From the NCBI GenBank assembly GCA_947258805.1, contig CAMYJV010000089.1, positions 1 through 10,444 of the forward strand: a DNA stretch of 10,444 nucleotides, written 5' to 3'. The stretch comes from an uncultured Gammaproteobacteria bacterium. Its GTDB lineage: Bacteria > Pseudomonadota > Gammaproteobacteria > GCA-2729495. How positions within the stretch are numbered: position 1 is the stretch's first letter; every line of letters starts with the position of its first letter. Below, in pieces: positions 1 to 6,383 of this stretch. Below the pieces are notes generated by a model, which did not search any database, was not told where the DNA came from, and saw only the letters and a list, made by a program, of their open reading frames with translations. The position numbers and the translations under genes were made by a program.

Positions 1-1
1 A

Positions 2-496
2 TATGCCATCAAAGTGCCGAGCAGTGCGGGTGACACCACCTGGGCCAACATGTACCTGGCCTACGAACTGCTGTCACCCACCATGCGGAACTTCGTCGAC
101 GGACTGACGGCCATTCACGACCTGGTGGAAACCATGGGTCCCGGAATCCTGAAGCAGTACGGCCCGGAGCGCTGGCAGTCGTTCCGTGACCGCACACCGC
201 CGGTGGAACACCCGGTAGTGCGCACGCACCCGGAAACCGGCCGCAAGTCGCTGTTCGTAAACCGCCTGATGACCTCCAGCATCAAAGACATGACGCCGGC
301 CGAGAGTGACGCACTGCTGGAGTTCCTGTTCCGTCATTGCGACCAGGAAGAACTGAAGTGCCGTTTCCACTGGGAAAATCACTCTCTCGCGTTCTGGGAC
401 AATCGCTGCACCATCCACCGAGGCATTGCCGACTTCTACAAGGAGCGGCGGATCATGCATCGCGTGGCGATTACCGACGATGACAGGCCGCATTGA
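2..496 (+). CDS. TauD/TfdA-family 2-oxoglutarate/Fe(II) dioxygenase, C-terminal part (5' end outside window)
   Basis: The open frame runs in from the left edge, so about 164 C-terminal residues are seen of a family usually near 280. The family couples decarboxylation of 2-oxoglutarate to hydroxylation of a substrate on a mononuclear iron in the cytoplasm. The segment GDTTWANMYLAYELLSP near the edge is the conserved stretch that follows the iron-binding HxD motif, which is itself off the window. The distal iron ligand is His in the motif NRCTIHRG (codon 416-418), and the Arg of RRIMHR lies 15 residues later, the same spacing as His255 and the 2-oxoglutarate-binding Arg270 in E. coli TauD. HPVVRTHPETG is also family-typical. 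The substrate cannot be told: taurine, other sulfonates, aryloxy acids and other compounds are all used by relatives. It overlaps the next gene, an MFS carrier, so the two are probably co-expressed and that carrier may move the substrate or product. Confidence 0.93.
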   Translation, partial: YAIKVPSSAGDTTWANMYLAYELLSPTMRNFVDGLTAIHDLVETMGPGILKQYGPERWQSFRDRTPPVEHPVVRTHPETGRKSLFVNRLMTSSIKDMTPAESDALLEFLFRHCDQEELKCRFHWENHSLAFWDNRCTIHRGIADFYKERRIMHRVAITDDDRPH

Positions 497-1818
497 GCTT
501 CACACCTGACCCTGCCGGGCTGAAACTCGGTCCTTTCTGGATCCGGCCTGGCCTGACCCGTGGCAACGTCGCCGCGGTAATTTTCGCGTCGTTCCTGGCC
601 ATCTCGATGACGGTCTACCTGGCCCTGATTCAGCCCTACGTGCTGAACGAGATCGTGAAGATTCCCGAGGCGCGGCAGGGCGCCGTCACCGGCTCACTGG
701 TGGCGATGTCGGAAGCCCTGGCCGTGCTGCTGCTGGGTTTTATCGGTGCCTGGGCCGACCGAGTGGGACGGCGACCGGTGTTCTGCACGGGTTTCTTGTT
801 GCTGGCCATGGGTTACCTGCTGTACCCACTCGCGAGTTCCGAAAGTGAGCTGTACCTGTTTCGCGCCGTGTTCGCGGTTGGCCTGGCCATGGTTCCGGTG
901 ATGCTCAGCATCACTGTGCAGGACACGCCGCAGGAAGTTTCTCGCGGTAAATGGGTAGCCATTAACAATATCTGCCAGGGCATCGGCATTCTGCTGATTG
1001 CCACCTTCCTGCTGGGCCGCGCGCCCGCCTGGTTCCAGGCCGCCGGCATGGATCCGGCCACGGCGGGCCGGCTGTCGCTGTGGAGCGCGGCCGGCTTTTG
1101 CCTGGTGGCTGCAGCCGTGCTGTGGCGTGGTCTGCCCCGCCACACCCACGGTACGCAACGCAAGGTGAAGGTGCTGCCGCAATTCTTGCAGGGCCTGCGC
1201 GAGGGCATGGGCAATCCGCGCCTCGCCGTGGCCTTCGGCGCCGCTTTCATCAGCCGCGGCGACCTGGTGGTGGTGGGCAACTTCCTGACACTGTGGGTCA
1301 CCCAGTTCGGGATCGAGCGCGGACTCGACACCGCCGCAGCCAGCGGCCGCGCCTTCATGCTGTTCGGCATCGTGCAGATATCCGCGCTGTTGTGGGCGGG
1401 CATCATGGGTGTACTCGCCGATCGCATGAATCGCATGACGTCGCTGTGCGTTGCCCTGGTGCTGGCTACTGCCGGTTACAGCCTGATGGGCCAGGTGGAC
1501 GATCCCCTGGCACGCAGCACGATTCCGGTCGCGGTGCTGCTGGGCATGGGTGAGATCAGCATGATCGTTGCCGGTGGCGCCCTGCTCGGGCAGGAGGCGC
1601 GGGCCAGCCTGCGCGGTACCATAGTCGGCGTGTTCAACCTGTCCGGGGCACTGGGTATCGTGATCGTGAGCTATATTGGCGGCCTCGTCTTCGATGCCTA
1701 TGGCCGGTCCGTGCCCTTCGCCATGATGGGGGTGCTGAACGGGGTGCTGCTGCTGGCGGCACTCGCAGTGCGGATGCGTGCCGGTGAGGCCACACCGGTC
1801 GCAGCGACTCCGGACTAG
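493..1818 (+). CDS. MFS transporter, translationally coupled to the TauD-like gene
   Basis: This is a 441-residue major facilitator protein of about 12 hydrophobic helices in the inner membrane. Motif A is clear at residues 82-95 (GFIGAWADRVGRRP) in the loop after helix 2. A degenerate second copy, GVLADRMNRM, lies at about 306-315 in the equivalent loop of the C-terminal half. Arg125 in YLFRAVFAVG fits motif B of helix 4. The start is TTG at 493, overlapping the TGA of the preceding gene as TTGA. An in-frame stop at 481-483 blocks anything earlier, and the first in-frame ATG falls inside helix 1, so TTG is the only good choice. I see no strong ribosome binding site, which fits re-initiation by ribosomes finishing the upstream dioxygenase. 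The substrate is unknown; operon partnership suggests it imports the dioxygenase substrate or exports its product (inference). Confidence 0.9.
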   Translation: MSFTPDPAGLKLGPFWIRPGLTRGNVAAVIFASFLAISMTVYLALIQPYVLNEIVKIPEARQGAVTGSLVAMSEALAVLLLGFIGAWADRVGRRPVFCTGFLLLAMGYLLYPLASSESELYLFRAVFAVGLAMVPVMLSITVQDTPQEVSRGKWVAINNICQGIGILLIATFLLGRAPAWFQAAGMDPATAGRLSLWSAAGFCLVAAAVLWRGLPRHTHGTQRKVKVLPQFLQGLREGMGNPRLAVAFGAAFISRGDLVVVGNFLTLWVTQFGIERGLDTAAASGRAFMLFGIVQISALLWAGIMGVLADRMNRMTSLCVALVLATAGYSLMGQVDDPLARSTIPVAVLLGMGEISMIVAGGALLGQEARASLRGTIVGVFNLSGALGIVIVSYIGGLVFDAYGRSVPFAMMGVLNGVLLLAALAVRMRAGEATPVAATPD

Positions 1819-1863
1819 AATTGCGTGGACGACCGCAAGATTGTCAACACAGGCAGACCGAAC

Positions 1864-1941
1864 CGTAGGAGCGGCTTCAGCCGCGATTCCTGGCCATGCT
1901 GGCGACCGTTTTGAAGAATCGCGGCTGAAGCCGCTCCTACG
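1864..1941. repeat. REP pair (BIME-like), perfect 26-base inverted arms
   Basis: Arms at 1864-1889 and 1916-1941 are exact reverse complements, separated by 26 bases. Each arm contains the core GTAGGAGCGGCTTCAGCC and is itself an imperfect palindrome (GCGGC-TTCA-GCCGC), so both small hairpins and one long hairpin are possible. This matches REP elements, which in other bacteria are spread by RAYT (TnpA-REP) transposases. The pair lies between the MFS gene end (1818) and the aldo/keto reductase start (1973). It could end or stabilise the upstream transcript. No RAYT gene is in the window. Confidence 0.93.
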
Positions 1942-1972
1942 GGAGATCTAAGACTGACACAGGGCAAGATCG

Positions 1973-2923
1973 ATGGAAAATAAAGCTCTCGGTGACAGCG
2001 GGCTGGAAGTCACTTCCGTCGGCATCGGCTGCATGATGTTCGGCCTGATGTGCGACCAGGACCAGACCACGGCCATTGTCGATGCGGCCATCGACGAAGG
2101 TATTAATTTCTTCGACACCGCCGACATCTACGGCGGCCCGCACGGCAAGTCCGAAGCGCTGCTGGGCAAGGCCCTGGGCCCGCGGCGGAGTGACGTGATC
2201 ATCGGTACGAAGTTCGGCGCCGGCGGCCGCGGGGCGGCAGAAGGCGGCGGCTCACGCGCCTACATCATGAAGGGTGTCGAGACGAGTCTCGAACTGCTGG
2301 GCACCGACTACATCGACCTGTACCAGCATCACTTCCCGGACGCGGGCACACCAGTGGACGAAACCCTGCGGGCGCTGGAGGAGCTGATCCAGCAGGGTAA
2401 GGTGCGCCATATCGGCTGTTCGAACTACACCGGGGCGATGCTCGACGAAGCCGGCCAGATTGCCGCCGCGAACAACTCGCACCACTACGTGACCGCGCAA
2501 AACCGCTACAGCCTGCTGACGCGTGACATCGAGCAGGACCTGGTGCCGGTTGCAGAACGGCGCGACGTAGGCATCCTGCCGTATTTCCCGCTGGAAAGCG
2601 GGCTATTAACCGGCAAGTACCGCAAGGGCCAGCCGTTGCCGGAGGGCAGCCGTTTCGCCAAGTGGGGCGGCGGCGGCGCGTTCGCCTCAGAACAGGGTTA
2701 CGAAGTCGTCGAAGCGCTGGCTGATTACGGCGACAGCATCGGGCACAGCGTGCTGGACCTCGCCGTTGGCTGGCTGGCTGCCCTGCCCTGCGTGTCGAGC
2801 GTGATTGCCGGCGTCACGAAACCGGAGCAGGTAATCAGCAACGTGGCTGCGGCGAGTTGGCAACCCACCGCGGACCAGCTGGCTGAAATCGAAAGAATCG
2901 CGGCTGAAGCCGCTCCCACCTGA
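1973..2923 (+). CDS. Aldo/keto reductase, NADP-dependent, with REP-encoded C-terminus
   Basis: This is a 316-residue TIM-barrel oxidoreductase of the aldo/keto reductase superfamily, cytoplasmic, expected to reduce aldehydes or ketones with NADPH. The catalytic tetrad is visible: Asp48 and Tyr53 in FFDTADIYGG, Lys80 in IIGTKFG, and His120 in DLYQHHFPD. Further signatures are GKVRHIGCSNY (about 142-152) and the cofactor-binding GVTKPEQVISN (280-290). Of the bacterial members it looks closest to the stress-protein/YhdN-like group rather than to xylose reductases. ATG at 1973 is preceded by AGGG at 1961-1964, an acceptable ribosome binding site. The last nine codons (about 308-316, RIAAEAAPT) coincide exactly with a REP copy, so the natural C-terminus has probably been replaced. 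The substrate is unknown. It stands alone between REP clusters and may have its own promoter, though none is convincing in 1819-1972. Confidence 0.94.
   Translation: MENKALGDSGLEVTSVGIGCMMFGLMCDQDQTTAIVDAAIDEGINFFDTADIYGGPHGKSEALLGKALGPRRSDVIIGTKFGAGGRGAAEGGGSRAYIMKGVETSLELLGTDYIDLYQHHFPDAGTPVDETLRALEELIQQGKVRHIGCSNYTGAMLDEAGQIAAANNSHHYVTAQNRYSLLTRDIEQDLVPVAERRDVGILPYFPLESGLLTGKYRKGQPLPEGSRFAKWGGGGAFASEQGYEVVEALADYGDSIGHSVLDLAVGWLAALPCVSSVIAGVTKPEQVISNVAAASWQPTADQLAEIERIAAEAAPT
2895..2920 (-). repeat. REP copy inside the 3' end of the aldo/keto reductase gene
   Basis: The sequence runs GAATCGCGGCTGAAGCCG and continues to CTCCCACC. It is the same as the right arm at 1916-1941 except near the end (CCCACC instead of CCTACG). 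It is translated as the last nine residues of the reductase, and the TGA stop follows at once. Confidence 0.9.
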
Positions 2924-2950
2924 GAAGCTGGCGCTGGCGGGTGTCACCAG

Positions 2951-2975
2951 AAGCGCGGCTAAAGCTGCTCCTACA
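2951..2975 (-). repeat. REP copy, diverged, in the convergent gap
   Basis: GCGGCTAAAGCTGCTCCTAC has the same orientation as the copy at 2895 but with changed bases in the palindrome (TAAAGCTGC instead of TGAAGCCGC). It sits between two convergent genes. Confidence 0.8.
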
Positions 2976-3007
2976 CCATCAAATGAAGCCTTCGCCGCAA
3001 ATGACTT

Positions 3008-3030
3008 TGTGGGAGCGGCTTTAGCCGCGA
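3008..3030 (+). repeat. REP copy facing the other way; likely bidirectional terminator with 2951
   Basis: TGTGGGAGCGGCTTTAGCC then GCGA, opposite in orientation to the copies at 2895 and 2951. The self-palindrome GCGGC-TTTA-GCCGC can form a hairpin on either strand. Together with the copy at 2951 it fills most of the gap between the convergent aldo/keto reductase and receptor genes. No U-tract follows on either strand, so intrinsic termination is not certain. Confidence 0.85.
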
Positions 3031-3073
3031 CAGAACAATCCTGTTCGGCGCTGGAGGCTGCGGTGACCGGCGA

Positions 3074-5512
3074 TCAGAACCCGCCAATGCGGTACTGAAA
3101 TTCCATACCGAAGTTGCGGCCGCGCTGCGGGCTCAGGGACCACAATTCACCCGAGTTGGCGTTTGCGCCCACCGTGCGCGAGAAATCCACGAAGTTGAGC
3201 GCACCCCAGGGCGTGTCGTCATCCAGCAGGTTATTCACGTAGCCGGTCAGGGTCCAGTTCTGGTTGCCGACCCCCAGCCGCATGTTGACCAGCTTGCGCC
3301 GATCCAGCTTGTTGAAATTGGCCGCCTGGGCCCACTGGTCTGACTCGAATATATAGTCCACGCGGAAAGTGCTGTCGAGACCGTTGCTGAGCGGCTTGGT
3401 GACCACCGCGCCCAGGATCAGGCTTTCTTTCGGGGCACCGGGCACCGTATTGCCATCCAGGTCGCCATCGCCGGTGGTGCGCTCCAGGAAGCTGTCGTTG
3501 CCCTTCTGAAACTCACCGTGCTGATAGCCGTAGTTGGCGATCAGGAACAGGGAATCCGTCACCACGAAGCTGGTCTCTATCTCTACCCCGTAGATTTCCG
3601 TCTCACCGGCGTTTTCCCGAATGGTCGTCGACAGCGGCGACCCGCTGATGGTGTCCTCGATGGTGGTGACGACAAAGATGGCCTGGTTGGTCCAGTCGAT
3701 GTAGAACCCGGCCAGGTTGGCCGTCAGCCGGCGATCGAGCCAGCTGCTCTTCATGCCGATTTCGTAAGTCCAATTTTCTTCTTCGGAAACCACGGCGTCA
3801 CCGTCCTGAACGGCCTTCCAGGTTGCGGTGTCTTTGACGTCGTAGCGAAAAAATTCGCCGTTGAAGTCCGTGGGCTTGGTGCCCTTCGCCGCGAGGCCAT
3901 AGACCATCAGGTCGTCGGTGGCCGTGTAGCGAAGCGTGTAGCGCGGCGTGAAGTTGTCGGTTTGTTCCTGTTCCCGCGTCAGATTACCGCCGCGCACCTG
4001 TTTTGTGTCCTGTGACCAGCGCCCTTCCAGCGCGAAGGTCAGCCGCTCGGTGATGTCGTAGTCGAGACTGCCGAACAGAGCCTGGTTCTCGGTGCGCTGG
4101 CGCGTCTTGGTGGGAAAACCGGCGGTCACCAGGTTACCCTGGTTGTCGAAGGTTTCCAGTGTCACGCTCGGACCGACGAAACTCCGCACCTTGTTGTTGC
4201 GTTCGAAAAAATAGTAGTAGGCGCCCAGGCTCCAGCGCAGGCGGCCTTCCCCCGGTGACAATAGTTTCAACTCATAGGAGTAGTCGTGCTGGTGGGCGCT
4301 CTGGTCGAAACTGAACAGGCCCGACAGCGCGCGGTACTCCGTGTGGTCGAGGTCGTAGGTCTGCTTGAAGTCGTCCTTGTTGTAGGCACCCCGTGCCTGC
4401 ACCTCCCAGTCCCCGAAAGCCTGGGTCAGATCCGCCAGGAAGCGAGTTGTATCTCGTTGCAGACCCGGATCTGCCGGCTGTGCGTAGCGCTGTTCGGCGG
4501 TGGCGGCTGAATTGAACACCGCGCTGCCCTGCATGCCCGCCTTGAAGTCGGGAATGTTCACGCGGTCTTCCCAACCGTCGGGATCGAAGGTGCCGCAAAA
4601 GGCGCCGCCGGAATCGGGGTTCTCCGGACCTGGCAGATTGCAATTCAGGATATCCGTGCCCACCGGTGCCACCAGTGACGAGAAGTGGTCGTCGTCCGCT
4701 TCCGTGTAACCCAGTTTAAGGTTCAGCACCGTCTGGTCCGCTGGCGTCCAGCTCAGCTTGAATAAGAAATCCTTGGTGTCTTCTCCGCCCATCCGGCTGC
4801 GATCGCCGCGAGTGGGCGCATTATCAAAGGCGACGTCACAGAAAAATGCCGGTGGACACGGCGCGTTGGTCGCCGTGTTGGGCTGCAGCTTGTTGCGCCA
4901 CTCACCATCCCACTGTTCCCAGGTGCCGGACACCAGGAAGCTCAACGTATCCTCGATCAATGGCCCACTGACCCAGCCGCCCAGCTTGTAGTCGGAATCT
5001 TCGCCGGCCTTGGTGTTGACCTGAGCTTCCCACTCGTTGCTCGGCTGCTTCGTCACGTAGCTGATGGCGCCGGCAAATGTCGCCCGGCCGAACTGGGCGG
5101 ACTGCGGGCCGCGCAAAACTTCTACTCGTTCAACAACGTCGGTGATAGCAGATGAGATACTGCTGGCTACGAAAACGCCGTCTACGAAATAAGACGCATT
5201 GGGCTCGCCGCGGGTGGGCGACGCCGACATGCCGCGAATCGTCGGCCGGTCGAGGGTCCGACCCACCTGCTTTTTCGTATTGAAGTTCGGCGTGAACAGC
5301 GCGACTTCATAGTTATTGGTGATGCCGCGCGACTGGAGTTGTTCGGTCGTCAGCGCACTGATGGAGATGGGCACTTCCTGCAGGCTTTCCTCGCGCTTGC
5401 GCGCCGTGACAATAATGTCCTCCATCGCTTGTTGCGCAGCAACGGGCGCAGCGACGGCCAGCGCGACAAGAAGACTCGGCAGCGCAATGCGCAGACCCGC
5501 GGCATGGATCAT
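3074..5512 (-). CDS. TonB-dependent outer-membrane receptor
   Basis: This is an 812-residue outer-membrane beta-barrel receptor driven by TonB-ExbB-ExbD. A longer frame begins at 5623, but GGAGGA at about 5521-5526 (minus strand, inside a run of G) stands 8 bases before ATG 5512, and that ATG begins a normal signal peptide: MIHAAGLRIA, a hydrophobic core, then VAA|QQ at residue 26. The TonB box is EDIIVTAR (31-38), followed by the plug (about 42-155) with TIRGM, YFVDGV and VEVLRGPQSAQFGR, and ending AGAISYVTKQP. The rest is the barrel, ending in Phe as expected for recognition by the BAM machinery. Such receptors take up siderophores, vitamins, saccharides and aromatic or other organics; nothing here fixes the ligand. 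There is no FecA-type N-terminal signalling extension, so control is more likely by a promoter-binding regulator such as the adjacent TetR. Confidence 0.95.
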   Translation of the reverse strand: MIHAAGLRIALPSLLVALAVAAPVAAQQAMEDIIVTARKREESLQEVPISISALTTEQLQSRGITNNYEVALFTPNFNTKKQVGRTLDRPTIRGMSASPTRGEPNASYFVDGVFVASSISSAITDVVERVEVLRGPQSAQFGRATFAGAISYVTKQPSNEWEAQVNTKAGEDSDYKLGGWVSGPLIEDTLSFLVSGTWEQWDGEWRNKLQPNTATNAPCPPAFFCDVAFDNAPTRGDRSRMGGEDTKDFLFKLSWTPADQTVLNLKLGYTEADDDHFSSLVAPVGTDILNCNLPGPENPDSGGAFCGTFDPDGWEDRVNIPDFKAGMQGSAVFNSAATAEQRYAQPADPGLQRDTTRFLADLTQAFGDWEVQARGAYNKDDFKQTYDLDHTEYRALSGLFSFDQSAHQHDYSYELKLLSPGEGRLRWSLGAYYYFFERNNKVRSFVGPSVTLETFDNQGNLVTAGFPTKTRQRTENQALFGSLDYDITERLTFALEGRWSQDTKQVRGGNLTREQEQTDNFTPRYTLRYTATDDLMVYGLAAKGTKPTDFNGEFFRYDVKDTATWKAVQDGDAVVSEEENWTYEIGMKSSWLDRRLTANLAGFYIDWTNQAIFVVTTIEDTISGSPLSTTIRENAGETEIYGVEIETSFVVTDSLFLIANYGYQHGEFQKGNDSFLERTTGDGDLDGNTVPGAPKESLILGAVVTKPLSNGLDSTFRVDYIFESDQWAQAANFNKLDRRKLVNMRLGVGNQNWTLTGYVNNLLDDDTPWGALNFVDFSRTVGANANSGELWSLSPQRGRNFGMEFQYRIGGF

Positions 5513-5520
5513 TCTGGTTT

Positions 5521-5530
5521 TCCTCCCCCC
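5521..5530 (-). promoter_or_regulatory. Strong Shine-Dalgarno that fixes the receptor start
   Basis: On the minus strand GGGGGGAGGA precedes AAACCAGA and then ATG at 5512. The spacing of 8 bases is near ideal. It rules against the upstream in-frame start at 5623, which would add 37 non-signal-like residues in front of the signal peptide. Confidence 0.88.
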
Positions 5531-5541
5531 AAAGCCAAGCG

Positions 5542-5559
5542 GGTCCACCCCCATGGACC
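5542..5559 (-). other. Hairpin in the receptor mRNA leader
   Basis: GGTCCA and TGGACC form a perfect six-pair stem around a G-rich six-base loop, about 12 bases upstream of the G-rich Shine-Dalgarno. It may be only a stability element; a regulatory role is a guess. Confidence 0.4.
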
Positions 5560-5604
5560 GCGCCCCCGGCTCCCACCGCTCGACAGCCGTGCTATTGAAG
5601 CAGT

Positions 5605-5639
5605 CAAGTGAATCTGTATCCACTTGCCCCGACTGTCAA
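5605..5639 (-). promoter_or_regulatory. Candidate receptor promoter with a 22-base operator-like palindrome
   Basis: On the minus strand an exact -35 hexamer TTGACA lies at 5639-5634. It is followed at 15-16 bases by a poor -10 region around TACAGAT (5618-5612). Overlapping that -10 is CAAGTG-N10-CACTTG at 5605-5626, where 8 of 11 symmetric positions pair, including two inside the spacer. An exact -35, a weak -10 and a palindrome on top of it suggest a regulated promoter. It would give a leader of about 90 bases before ATG 5512. The binding protein is unknown; the neighbouring TetR is one candidate. Confidence 0.5.
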
Positions 5640-5674
5640 CTGCCAGCCGCCCGACGCGCCGACCTGGGTGATCC

Positions 5675-6304
5675 TTACGTGCCCCGATCCTTGCTGCCAA
5701 GCTCCGGCTGGAGCAACAGGCCCGTCATCGCGTCCCGGAACAACTCCGCCCAGTCCGGGCGGTCTGCATATACCCGCAGCAGCGGCACCGCAGTGCGCGC
5801 AATCACGCGAAAGCTCAGTTCGGCGTCGCCGTTCCGCAGGCGGCCGGCAGTCCCGGCCCGTATCAGCAGCCCGCGCAGGCTGGCGGTGAACGCTTCGTGG
5901 CCGTCCCGCAAATAGGCGAAAACGGACTTGTCGATGCCGGCGATCAGGCTCAGGGCCCCTTCCCCGGTGGCCCACAGGTCTGTGTAAACGCGGATGATGC
6001 CCGGCACGATCTCGGCGGGCGGTGCGCTATGCAGGGCTTGGAATCCGGCGATGCCGCCTTCCAGTACCGGCGACAGAATCGCCCCCAGCAGCTCGTGCTT
6101 GTTGGCGAATATGCCGTAGAAGCTCGCACGCGAGATGCCGGCCTCGGCAATGATGTCCTCAACGCTGACGGCCGCTGTGCCTTTCGCAGCAAACAGCCGG
6201 GTACCCGCGCGCACCAGTTCCTCACGCATGCGCTGGCGGCGCTGCGCGACTTTTTGGCTACGTATCGGCGGCCCGCCCCGCGGCTGGGTGACCCTGGCTT
6301 CCAT
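5675..6304 (-). CDS. TetR-family transcriptional regulator
   Basis: This is a 209-residue repressor. The N-terminal helix-turn-helix is typical: REELVRAGTRLFAAKG (28-42), then VSVEDIIAEAGISRASFYGIF with NKHELL (46-73). The C-terminal region (about 85-200) is the ligand-binding and dimerisation domain, too variable to name an inducer. I choose ATG 6304; a TTG at 6319 would add five residues but lies within the operator/promoter region. No clear ribosome binding site is seen. The -10-like TATGAT at 6316-6311 would place the transcription start close to the ATG, so a very short or absent leader is possible. It is divergent from the 6384 gene across an 79-base gap holding two matching palindromes, which is the classic layout for a TetR protein repressing itself and its neighbour. 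It is on the same strand as the receptor gene, 162 bases upstream of it. Confidence 0.93.
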   Translation of the reverse strand: MEARVTQPRGGPPIRSQKVAQRRQRMREELVRAGTRLFAAKGTAAVSVEDIIAEAGISRASFYGIFANKHELLGAILSPVLEGGIAGFQALHSAPPAEIVPGIIRVYTDLWATGEGALSLIAGIDKSVFAYLRDGHEAFTASLRGLLIRAGTAGRLRNGDAELSFRVIARTAVPLLRVYADRPDWAELFRDAMTGLLLQPELGSKDRGT

Positions 6305-6313
6305 GCCGAAATC

Positions 6314-6327
6314 ATACAAGATTGTCT
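6314..6327. promoter_or_regulatory. Operator-like palindrome 1 (ATACA-N4-TGTCT)
   Basis: ATACA-agat-TGTCT is a 14-base near-perfect palindrome with one mismatched position. It repeats the site at 6334-6347 at an offset of exactly 20 bases. It covers the -35 of the rightward promoter and the -10-like TATGAT facing TetR. It is probably bound by the TetR protein (inference). Confidence 0.65.
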
Positions 6328-6350
6328 ATTTTCATACACTGCTGTATAAA
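6322..6350 (+). promoter_or_regulatory. Promoter for the 6384-7726 gene pair
   Basis: TTGTCT at 6322-6327 (4 of 6 to the -35 consensus) and TATAAA at 6345-6350 (5 of 6 to the -10) are separated by exactly 17 bases. Transcription would start near 6357, giving a leader of about 27 bases with AGGGG at 6372-6376 ahead of ATG 6384. Both hexamers are covered by the two palindromes. Confidence 0.65.
6334..6347. promoter_or_regulatory. Operator-like palindrome 2 (ATACA-N4-TGTAT)
   Basis: ATACA-ctgc-TGTAT is perfect over both five-base arms, and T/A pairs continue outside after one mismatch. It sits in the promoter spacer and overlaps the TATAAA -10, a position where bound repressor would block RNA polymerase. 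Confidence 0.7.
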
Positions 6351-6383
6351 ATCGGCCTTAACAGCCGGACCAGGGGCGCGCGG

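Noticed and set aside
813..1436. A 207-codon minus-strand frame inside the first MFS gene
   Set aside because: Shadow of the MFS gene; no ribosome site or recognisable domain.
1864..1941. Reading the REP pair as insertion-sequence ends or a CRISPR fragment
   Set aside because: There is no transposase between the arms (26-base spacer), no target duplication is evident, and copies are scattered and palindromic rather than in a regular spacer array.
5513..5623. A longer receptor start at 5623
   Set aside because: It would put 37 extra residues in front of a normal signal peptide, and the strong GGAGGA site points to ATG 5512.
6135..6383. An 83-residue N-terminal extension of the eight-helix membrane protein
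   Set aside because: It would run antisense through the TetR helix-turn-helix region and the promoter; ATG 6384 has a ribosome site and follows the promoter.
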